Under the pieces are notes generated by a model. That model ran no database searches. It had not been told where the DNA came from and worked only from the letters and a program-made list of their open reading frames with translations. A stretch of DNA of 64,000 nt from Physella acuta. Lineage: Eukaryota; Mollusca; Gastropoda; Physidae. Shown here piece by piece: positions 23,620-33,900 of this stretch. The stretch spans positions 620,001-684,000 of the forward strand of contig NW_026731992.1 of the NCBI RefSeq assembly GCF_028476545.1, written 5' to 3'. The translations under genes and the position numbers were made by a program. Every line of letters starts with the position of its first letter. Positions within the stretch are counted from its first letter, which is position 1.

Positions 23620-24660
23620 ATGTATGTGTGTATGTGTGTGTCTTTTATGCATTACTTCACCTTTCATCCGATCACCATCAAACTTTGGGAAGTTGTTGAG
23701 AATAATCCTGGGGGGGTTCCTTCGAAAAAAAATATTTTGATTTTGCAGGGGTGGCGCCCCGGCAGGGCTCGATTTGTTTGTTTTTTCTCTTTATACGGAA
23801 TATAAAAATAAAAGTCGATTGTTGTTTCACACCGTTCATCCGATCACCATCAAACTTTGGTGAGTTCATTAGAACATTCCAGAACTGTGTTCTGTAAAAG
23901 CATCCTTTTTAATTTCGCAACGGCGGCGCCCCGGAAGGGTGGGATTTTTTTCAATATACGGTGTATAAAAATAAAAGTCGATTGCGGTTTTACACTGTTC
24001 ATCCGATCGCCATCAAACTTTGGGGAGTTAATTAAAACACTCCATGGAAGGGTTTTGTAAAAAATTCTTTTTAATTTCGCAAGGGCGGCACCCCGGAAGG
24101 GTGCAATTTTTCTCTATACACGGTATATAAAAATAACAGTCGATTGTGGTTTTACACCGTTCATCCGATCGCTATCAAACTTTGGGGAGTTAATTAAAAC
24201 ACTCCAGGAAGGGTTCAGTAAAAAAAAATGTTCTTTTTAATTTCGCAAGGGCGGCACCCCGGCCCGGAAGGGTGCAATTTTTCTCTATATACGGTATATA
24301 AAAATAAAAGTCGATTGTGGTTTTACACCGTTCATCCGATCGCTATCAAACTTTGAGGAGTTGATTAAAACACTCCAGGAAGGGTTCAGTAAAAAAATGT
24401 TCTTTTTAATTTCGCAAGGGTGGCGCCCCGGGAGGGTGAGAATTTTCTCTATATACGATATTTAAAAATAAAAGTCAATTGTGATTTTACACAGTACATC
24501 CGATCGCCATCAAACTTTGGGGAGTTGATTAAAACACTCCAGGGAAGGATTCTGTAAAAACATCCATTTTAATTTCACAAGGACGGCGCCCTGGGAGGGA
24601 GCGATTCTTCTCTATATACGGTGTATTAAAAAAATGAATGTCAGATGCGGTTCGACACCG
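23620..24660 (+). repeat. About 165-bp degenerate tandem repeat, some seven units
   Basis: Units share TTCATCCGATCGC(C/T)ATCAAAC, a GGGAGTT(A/G)ATTAAAACACTCC palindromic-looking block, GGCGGCGCCCCGG and CTCTATATACGGTATATAAA. Units differ by several per cent. It lies between two (TA)n-flanked elements, and 24660-24995 continues with a GC-richer tail ending in CACTTTGCTGTACC before the next (AT)n run. Confidence 0.8.
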
Positions 24661-24994
24661 TTTATCCGAGTGCCATAAAACTTTAAAATACAGCATCTGG
24701 ACAAATCTAAAGCCCCTAAGGGATTTTTCCCACGGGAATAATGTTTTTTGTTACCCTCCAGGGTCAGTCTACGATTTCACAACATATCAAGGGGAGGGGG
24801 TTCGTTCGACAAAAGTTTTTTTCCGTAGTATAGCTCATATAAGGCGCCGGTCAGTCGAAGTTAATTTTGGACTTCGTGGACTTTGCGGCCAACCGGCACC
24901 GGCCCCCGTGTTCTATTGCCCCAAGGCAGGAGCCTGCCAAATTGGCGGCGCCGGGAAGTGCCCTATCGGGCACCCGACCACTTTGCTGTACCAA

Positions 24995-24997
<3 letters not shown>

Positions 24998-25077
<80 letters not shown>
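24998..25077. repeat. (AT)n microsatellite
   Basis: Pure AT run at the left border of element copy 3. Confidence 0.95.
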
Positions 25078-25078
<1 letters not shown>

Positions 25079-26151
25079 TAGCCGTCCCGGCCAGGCCCTG
25101 CTCTGGCTTCTGTGAAAAACCTTTCTGTTAAAGACCATTACCTGTGTGTTTAGTAATCATCATAAACCCGGCATTGCCCACCCAAACCACAACAAACCAA
25201 AACCAAAACAACAAAACGCAAACATAACGCTAACACAATTACAAATACAAACGAAAACAAAAACCTAACAACAAACCCAACCACAAACACCAATACAAAC
25301 ACAAAGAAAAAACAAACAAAAAAGCAAACGAAAACAAAAACCTAACAACAAACCCAACCACAACCACAAACACCAATACCAACCAATAACAACACACACA
25401 AAAAAAACGAAAAAGCAAACGAAAACAAACCAAATCCAAACGCAAAACCAACCAAAAACACAAACACAAACCCAAAGAAAAAAACACAAACAAAAACGAA
25501 AAAAAGAAAGATAAAAAACGAACCAAATCAAACCGCAACCACTAACGCAAATTCAACCTAAACACAAAGAAAACACTAACGCGAACATAAACGCAAAGTG
25601 CTCACAGTCTAGCCCGGGGCGGAATCGCCTGTTTTAGCTTAATAAACGACTATAGTACCCCAACTTATTCATAGTCTTTTGCACTCACTTAAACGAACGC
25701 ACCTGTTTCAATTTAATGAACAATTATAATACTCCAAGCTTATCCGTAAAATACCTACAACATTTGCACTTGATCAATCCCCGCTAATTATGTAATTATT
25801 TTTTTTCCCAACACCAAAACAAAGTAATAAAAAGTAAATTATTTTCCACTAATGCAATGGTTTTATAAAGGGAAGTAATTGTGTTTTCCTAATTTATCAA
25901 AGGGAAGTAAGTGCTATAGGATAAATAAAGACATAATTAGAATTTTTGTAAAAGATGATATTTTTTAAAACTTGTGTTTAATGAACATGCCGAAAATTAT
26001 TACTTTCAGTTTGATAAATGAAAATTATTTCCCAATACTTTCAATATTAATTTTTTAACTCATAAACTTAGACCATAAGGACTTTAATTATCTAACACTT
26101 AAATCCATCGAAGATCCACGACAAACTTAGTGTTTCATACAGAATTGAGCT

Positions 26152-26152
<1 letters not shown>
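25077..26152 (+). mobile_element. (TA)-flanked dispersed element, copy 3
   Basis: Same start (ACTAGCCGTCCCGGCC), CAAAAC-rich tract, TTAGCTTAATAAACGAC block and end (GAATTGAGCTTA) as copy 1. (AT)n runs border it on both sides (24998-25077 and 26153-26219). Insertion into, or generation of, TA repeats seems part of its habit. No coding sequence. Confidence 0.78.
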
Positions 26153-26221
<69 letters not shown>

Positions 26222-26254
26222 TAAGTAAGTTTGTATATACACATGTGTATATGT

Positions 26255-26461
26255 CAGGGGTCGGCAACCTGCGGCTCGCGAGCCGCATGCGGCTCTTTTG
26301 ATATCAAGGTGCGGCTCTCCAGCTCCTTGCACAAATACTAATAATTTTAATTAAAAAAAAAATATTTGTAATAAAAAAAATGTTAGTGGCTCTTTAAAAC
26401 CAAGGAAATTTTGAAAATTGTAAGTTTTGGCTCTTTCGCTTCAAAAGGTTGCCGACCCCTG
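26255..26461. mobile_element. hAT-type MITE (CAGGGGTCGGCAACC family)
   Basis: Inverted ends CAGGGGTCGGCAACCT and GGTTGCCGACCCCTG are flanked by perfect 8-bp direct repeats GTATATGT (26247-26254, 26462-26469). It is 207 bp with a GGCTCTTT motif near each end. The end sequence and duplication length are those of hAT elements. Non-autonomous. 26470-26942 holds no recognised feature. Confidence 0.93.
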
Positions 26462-26942
26462 GTATATGTATTCACATATATTTTTTATGTATTTAATTTA
26501 TTACTTCACCACCCACCCCTCGTACATGGATTAACATATAAGTTATTACGATTCTCAACCAAACAGTTTAGCTCATGCATTTGTTACAATGTTGAGTTAA
26601 TGTAAAATAATGTTTTTATTGCATCACCAACACATAGGAAGCAAGTAAGATTATTTCATGTTTGGCAAGCCCACCTAGACTGTCAAACTTTGTTTTGATC
26701 TACGAATATTATATTTCTGATAGCAACTTTAATGTTTAATGTAATGTAATGTGTGTGTGTGTGTAATTTCTATAATGTTTGAGTTGTAAAAACCACTTCC
26801 TATTTTTCACGCGTGATTTAGTCATTGAATGGTATCCATAGATAATGTCCACAGATAATATTTACAGATAGGATAAGGGAGATAACCGATATATCTGCGT
26901 GCATACACCCTTTATGGATGACCCTAGTTTGGATGGTCCCCC

Positions 26943-27605
26943 ATCATGTGTTTTACCATCAATCATGTGTTCTACCATCATGTGCTGTACCATCATGTGC
27001 TGTATTATCATGTGTTCTACCATCATGTGTTGTACCATTGTGTGTTCTACCATCATGTGTTGTACCATCATGTGCTGTATTATTATGTGTTCTACCATCA
27101 TGTGTTGTATTATCATGTGTTCTACCATCATGTGCTGTACCATTGTGTGCTACCATCATGTGTTGTACCATCATGTGTTCTACCATCATGTGTTGTACCA
27201 TCATGTGTTCTACCATCATGTGCTGTATCTTTATGTGTTCTACCATCATGTGTTCTACCATCATGTGTTCTACCATCATGTGCTGCACCATCATGTGCTG
27301 TATCGTTATGTGTTCTACCATCATGTGTTCTACCATCATGTGTTCTACCATCATGTGCTGTACCATTGTGTGTTCTACCATCATGTGTTGTACCATCATG
27401 TGTTCTACCATCATGTGTTCTACCATCATGTGCTGCACCATCATGTGTTGTACCATCATGTGCTGTATCTTTATGTGTTCTACCATCATGTGTTCTACCA
27501 TCATGTGTTCTACCATCATGTGTTGTACCATCATGTGTTCTACCATCATGTGTTCTACCATCATGTGATCTACCATCATGTGCTGTACCATCATGAGTTT
27601 TCCCA
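26943..27605. repeat. 15-bp minisatellite
   Basis: About 44 units of CCATCATGTGTTCTA with GTT/GCT variants. It is open in several frames on both strands because 15 is a multiple of three. Confidence 0.96.
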
Positions 27606-27671
27606 TCAAAAAACATGTTGTTACTGGGTGCTCTTATCTGAGCAAACTTTGACCTACTAATTTTTTTGAAG

Positions 27672-28706
27672 CGCAACCCATTTCATTCACAATCTAACAT
27701 GCAAAAATCTTTAGCAACCCATTTCATTCACAATCTAACATGCAAAACATCTTTAGCAACCCATTTCATTCACAATCTAACATGCAAAAATCTTTAGCAA
27801 CCCATTTCATTCACAATCTAACATGCAAAAATCTTTAGCAACCCATTTCATTCACAATCTAACATGCAAAACATCTTTAGCAACCCATTTCATTCACAAT
27901 CTAACATGCAAAACATCTTTTGCAACCCATTTCATTCACAATCTAACATGAAAAACATCTTTAGCAACCCATTTCATTCACAATCTAACATGCAAAATCT
28001 TTAGCAACCCATTTCATTCACAATCTAACAAAGTAACATGCATAACATCTTTAGCAACCCATTTCATTCACAATCTAACAAAGTAACATGCAAAACATCT
28101 TTAGCAACCCATTTCATTCACAATCTAACAAAGTAACATGCAAAACATCTTTAGCAACCCATTTCATTCGCAATCTAACATGCAAAAATCCAGAGGCGTA
28201 GCGACCCTTCCCGGCGCCCGGGGACATACTTTCAATTTGGCGCCCCCTTGGGAGCAAATTTTCGATTTGCACCCCCCCCCCCCTCTCGAACTTTTCATTT
28301 GCACCCCCCCCCCCTCAAACTTTCGATTTGCACCCCCCCCCCCCTCGAACTTTTCATTTGCACCCCCCCTCAAACTTTCAATTTGGCGCCCCCCTAAGGT
28401 CGGCGCCCGGGGACATATGCCCCCCCCCCCCTCGCTACGCTACTGCAAAAATCTTTAGCAACCCATTTCATTCACAATCTAACATGAAAAATCTTTAGCA
28501 ACCCATTTCATTCACAATCTAACATGAAAAATCTTTAGCAACCCATTTCATTCACAATCTAACATGCAAAACATCCATAGCAACCCATTTCATTCACAAT
28601 CTAACATGCAAAAATCTTTAGCAACCCATTTCATTCACAATCTAACATGCAAAAATCTTTAGCAACCCATTTCATTCACAATCTAACATGCAAAATATCT
28701 TTAGCA
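27672..28706. repeat. 41-bp minisatellite, interrupted by a MITE
   Basis: About 19 units of 38-48 bp (core CAACCCATTTCATTCACAAT). A variant with an added AAAGTAACATG occurs in a row of three units. A hAT MITE (28191-28445) splits the array. Confidence 0.95.
28191..28445. mobile_element. hAT-type MITE with poly-C core, inside a minisatellite
   Basis: Ends CAGAGGCGTAGCGAC and TCGCTACGCTACTG; perfect 8-bp duplication CAAAAATC (28183-28190, 28446-28453) taken from the array unit. Inside are four or five C runs of about 8-12 bases separated by AAACTTTCGATTTG-like spacers. Confidence 0.93.
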
Positions 28707-28967
28707 AACATGCAACTAATAAAGACCCATTATACAACTAGCATACAACAAAAAACTCAAACAACCGAAATACAATCGTGATCGCACCAGTCTGAGTAGC
28801 AGCAATGTTCACCAGACAATCATGATTGTCTGGATTCCTCACTTTTTGTATGGCTTCTCATGACTGATGACCGCAAACGTATGACTGATAACGGCAGATC
28901 TATACCTGATGACTTTAAACGTACGACAAACGCTTGCAGGCTCATGGCACAAGCGCTGTGACATACT

Positions 28968-29100
28968 CATGACAGACGACTCATGACAGACGACTCATGA
29001 CAGACGACTCATGACAGACGACTCACGACAGACGACTCATGACAGACGACTCACGACAGACGACTCATGACAGACGACTCACGACAGACAACTGATGACA
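28968..29100. repeat. 14-bp tandem repeat
   Basis: About nine units of ACGACTCATGACAG with an ACGACTCACGACAG variant. 29101-29344 holds nothing recognised. Confidence 0.93.
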
Positions 29101-29344
29101 GACATTAAAAACATACGGTAGGCTAAGTGTGAGACAATCACCCATCAGTTGTAGGACCAAGGTCAAGGCCAAACGAAGTGTAGAAATGCGATTAGATAAG
29201 AGCTATCAAACAACAAGCTTGGTCAAGCCACCATTTGTAACCTAAAACTCTTGCTCGTTGCTTTTCTGGTTGGTAAGTCGCTCCTTGCTTGTTGGGTTAG
29301 TTCATCCAAGTACTCATCATTTGTCTTAGTCTTCACTTTTAGTC

Positions 29345-30876
29345 AAGCAATCACCACTTGTGTTGGTCACTACGTCTGTTGGTCACCACGTGTGTTGGTC
29401 ACCATTTGTGGTGGTCACCACGTGTGTTGGTCACCACTTGTGTTGATCACCACTTGTGTTGGTCACCACTCACCACTTATATTAGTCACCACGTCTGTGG
29501 GTCACCACTCACCACTTGTGTTGGTCACCACGTCTGTTGGTCAGCACGTCTGTTGGTCACCACGTGGGTTGGTCACCACGTCTGTTGGTCACCACGTCTG
29601 TTGGTCACCACTCACCACTTATGTTGGTCACCACTTGTGTTGGTCACCACTTGTGTTGGTCACCACGTCTGTTGGTCACCACGTGGGTTGGTCACCACGT
29701 CTGTTGGTCACCACGTCTGTTGGTCACCACTCACCACTTATGTTGGTCACCACTTGTGTTGGTCACCACTTGTGTTGGTCACCACGTCTGTTGGTCACCA
29801 CTTATGTTGGTCACCACTTGTGTTGGTCACCACGTCTGTTGTTCACCACTTGTGTTGGTCACCACTTATGTTGGTCACCACTTGTGTTGGTCACCACGTC
29901 TGTTGTTCACCACTTGTGTTGGTCACCACGTCTGTTGTTCACCACTTGTGTTGGTCACCACTTGTGTTGGTCACCACGTCTGTTGTTCACCACTTGTGTT
30001 GGTCACCACTTATGTTGGTCACCACTTGTGTTGGTCACCACTTGTGTTGGTCACCACGTCTGTTGTTCACCACTTGTGTTGGTCACCACGTGTGTTGGTC
30101 ACCACTTGTGTTGGTCACCACGTCTGTTGGTCACCACTTGTGTTGGTCACCACGTCTGTTGTTCACCACTTGTGTTGGTCACCACGTCTGTTGTTCACCA
30201 CTTGTGTTGGTCACCACGTCTGTTGTTCACCACTTGTGTTGGTCACCACGTGTGTTGGTCACCACTTGTGTTGGTCACCACGTCTGTTGGTCACCACTTG
30301 TGTTGGTCACCACGTCTGTTGGTCACCACTTGTGTTGGTCACCACGTCTGTTGGTCACCACTTATGTTGGTCACCACTTGTGTTGGTCACCACGTCTGTT
30401 GTTCACCACTTGTGTTGGTCACCACTTATGTTGGTCACCACTTGTGTTGGTCACCACGTCTGTTGGTCAGCACGTCTGTTGGTCACCACTCACCACTTGT
30501 GTTGGTCACCACTTGTGTTGGTCACCACTTGTGTTGGTCACCACTTGTGTTGGTCACCACGTGTGTTGGTCACCACGTCTGTTGGTCACCACTTGTGTTG
30601 GTCACCACGTCTGTTGGTCACCACTTATGTTGGTCACCACTTGTGTTGGTCACCACGTCTGTTGTTCACCACTTGTGTTGGTCACCACTTATGTTGGTCA
30701 CCACTTGTGTTGGTCACCACGTCTGTTGGTCAGCACGTCTGTTGGTCACCACTCACCACTTGTGTTGGTCACCACTTGTGTTGGTCACCACTTGTGTTGG
30801 TCACCACTTGTGTTGGTCACCACGTCTGTTGGTCACCACTTGTGTTGGTCAGCATGTCTGTTGGTCACCACGTCTG
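29345..30876. repeat. 16-bp minisatellite just upstream of claudin-like gene B
   Basis: About 95 units of GGTCACCACTTGTGTT / GGTCACCACGTCTGTT with higher-order blocks (GGTCAGCACG and CACTCACCAC variants recur). It ends about 12 bases before GTTTTATTTGCAG|ATTGG (30888/30889), which looks like the acceptor of a 5' UTR exon of gene B. The array probably lies in that 5' UTR intron. Confidence 0.95.
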
Positions 30877-30992
30877 TTTTATTTGCAGATTGGATAATTC
30901 TTCATTAAATTAATGATTATCACACGTCTTAAGCACCAGACATCTGTGTTGGAACTGACCTACAGACATCTGTGTTGGAACTGAGCTACAAG

Positions 30993-33900
30993 ATGAAGTT
31001 GGCCGCTAGCAGTTGTCTCAGCAAGTGGAATGTACTTCTGGCCTGGCCTGCGTTTGTCCTCTACGTCGTTGGGTTTGCCTCACCCTACTGGCTGGCCAAG
31101 GAGTTCCTTCTACCCCCTCAACCACCAGCCCTCCCGAATCCGCTGCCAGTGAAGGCCAACATGGGCCTGTACACCGCATGCCAGGAGGTGTCGTACCCCA
31201 CACCTAACGGCACCTCAGTGGTCAACGATTGCAGCTCTGATGGAGGTAGGTCCAGCTTGTGTCTTCACTGTCCAGCTTGTGTCTTCACTGTCCAGCTTGT
31301 GTCTTCACTGTCCAGCTTGTGTCTTCACTGTCCAGCTTGTGTCTTCACTGTCTAGCTTGTGTCTTCACTGTCCAGCTTGTGTCTTCACTGTCCAGCTTGT
31401 GTCTTCACTGTCCAGCTTGTGTCTTCACTGTCCAGCTAGTGTCTTCCCTGTCTAGCTTGTGTCTTCACTGTCCAGCTTGTGTCTTCACTGTCCAGCTTGT
31501 GTCTTCACTGTCCAGCTTGTGTCTTCACTGTCCAGCTTGTGTCTTCACTGTCTAGCTTGTGTCTTCACTGTCCAGCTTGTGTCTTCACTGTCCAGCTTGT
31601 GTCTTCACTGTCCAGCTTGTGTCTTCACTGTCCAACTTGTGTCTTCACTGTCCAGCTTGTGTCTTCACTGTCCAGGTTGTTCTTCATTGTGTCTTCACTG
31701 TCCAGCTTGTGTCTTCACTGTCCAGCTTGTGTCTTCACTGTCCAGCTTGTGTCTTCACTGTCCAACTTGTGTCTTCACTGTCCAGCATGTGTCTTCACTG
31801 TCCAGCTTGTGTCTTCACTGTCCAGCTTGTGTCTTCACTGTCCAGCTTGTGTCCTCACTGTCCAGGTTGTTCTTCATTGTGTCTTCACTGTCCAGCTTGT
31901 GTTCACTGTCTAGCTTGTGTCTTCACTGTCCAACTTGTGTCTTCACTGTCCAACTTGTGTCTTCACTGTCCAGCTTGTGTCTTCACTGTCCAACTTGTGT
32001 CTTCACTGTCCAGCTTGTCTTCACTGTCCAGCTTGTCTTCACTGTCCAACTTGTGTCTTCACTGTCCAACTTGTGTCTTCACTGTCCAGCTTGTGTCTTC
32101 ACTGTCCAGCTTGTCTTCACTGTCCAGGTTGTTCTACATTGTGTCTTCACTGTCCAACTTGTGTCTTCACTGTCCAGCTTGTCTTCACTGTCCAGCTTGT
32201 CTTAACTGTCCAGCTTGTGTCTTCACTGTCCAGCTTGTGTCTTCACTGTCCAGCTTGTGTCTTCACTGTCCAGCTTGTGTCTTCACTGTCCAGCTTGTGT
32301 CTTCACTGCTAGTCCTCATGCGCTCTTACTGTAGCTAGGTATACAACGTAATGCTATTTGCGATCTAGAGGTAGAACTGACCTGTTCCCATCTAGAGGTA
32401 GAACTGACCTGTTCCCATCTAGAGGTGGAACTGACCTGTTCCCATCTAGAGGTAGAACTGACCTGTTCCCATCTAGACCTTGAACTGACCTGTTCCCATC
32501 TAGAGCTAGAACTGACCTGTTCCCATCTAGAGGTAGAACTGACCTGTTCCCATCTAGAGGTGGAACTGACCTGTTCCCTTCTAGAGGTGGAACTGACCTG
32601 TTCCCATCTAGAGGTGGAACTGACCTGTTCCCATCTAGAGGTGGAACTGACCTGTTCCCATCTAGAGGTGGAACTGACCTGGTTCCCTTCTAGAGCTAGA
32701 ACTGACCTGTTCCCATCTAGAGGTAGAACTGACCTGTTCCCATCTAGAGCTAGAACTGACCTGTTCCCATCTAGAGGTGGAACTGACCTGTTCCCTTCTA
32801 GAGGTGGAACTGACCTGTTCCCATCTAGAGGTGGAACTGACCTGTTCCCATCTAGAGGTGGAACTGACCTGTTCCCATCTAGAGGTGGAACTGACCTGTT
32901 CCCTTCTAGAGCTAGAACTGACCTGTTCCCATCTAGAGGTAGAACTGACCTGTTCCCATCTAGAGGTGGAACTGACCTGTTCCCTTCTGTGTAGCGGCTG
33001 ACTGGCAGTACATCTCTGTGGGGCTGGCCATTGGGGGCCTGGCCCTGACGGCGCTAGCTCTGCTCCTGGCCTGTCTTCACGTCTGCAACAGAAAGTGTAC
33101 AGGGAGCCGTGGAATCAAATGGGCCGTCACAATCTGCAACCTCGGCAGTTGTAAGTAGTAGCATAAATCCTCTATTACAAATTGTAGTAGTAGCATAATT
33201 ATGTGCAACATTGTGCTTTAGTAGAATAAATCATCTGTTGACTAAATTATTTGTAATATCATTAGTAGAACTTTACAACCTCAGTAACATAATTAATTAG
33301 TAACATTCGTGTAGTACTAAATTCATGAATAGCATCACGTCATTAGTAAATAATTATTTTACTAACCTTATCGACACGACCTCTGGAGCCCCCTACGCCC
33401 AACTGAAATTACCTTAATAGACATGACCTCCCCCCCCCCCCCCCCACGTTGGAATGACCAGTATTGACCTATGACCTCCGCCAGGTGGAATGATCACAGC
33501 GCCACTCGTCATGTACGCCACCAACCGGAAATTCCAGGTCAAGCCGCCCCTGCCCTACGAGTACGACTTTGAGTTTGCTTGGGCATACCACGTGACCACG
33601 GCATGTGCTTGCTTGCTGGCCATCCTGACCTTTTTTAACGTCCTTGACCTCGTATGGTGAGTAGTGGTTTAATACAGGGATAGTAAGAGGAAATGATGAT
33701 GTAGTTTTTATGCAGCTTTACAAGCTTTTGTTTAACTCACTTCCTCGTCAGTCTGTCGTCAGTCTAGATCGAAACGCCGGAGCGAAAATTCGGACACTTC
33801 TAACTGACAGATACGGTTCTTAGTTTGTACATGGGTCAAGACATGAAGACAATGCAATCTGAAATGAAATTTGACTTAATTGGATGCCTAATTAATTTTT

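Noticed and set aside
26862-27676. Frames on both strands with MMVEHMMVQH or CSTIMC repeats
   Set aside because: By-product of the 15-bp array, open on both strands.
29251-30913. Long plus-strand frames with repeating LVLVTTCVGHH-like protein
   Set aside because: By-product of the 16-bp array. No start context, domain or splice support.
31240-32338. Frames with SSLCLHCPACVFTVQ repeats
   Set aside because: The 20-bp array in intron 1 of gene B. The gene B exon 1 donor at 31246 and exon 2 acceptor fit in phase, so the array is intronic.
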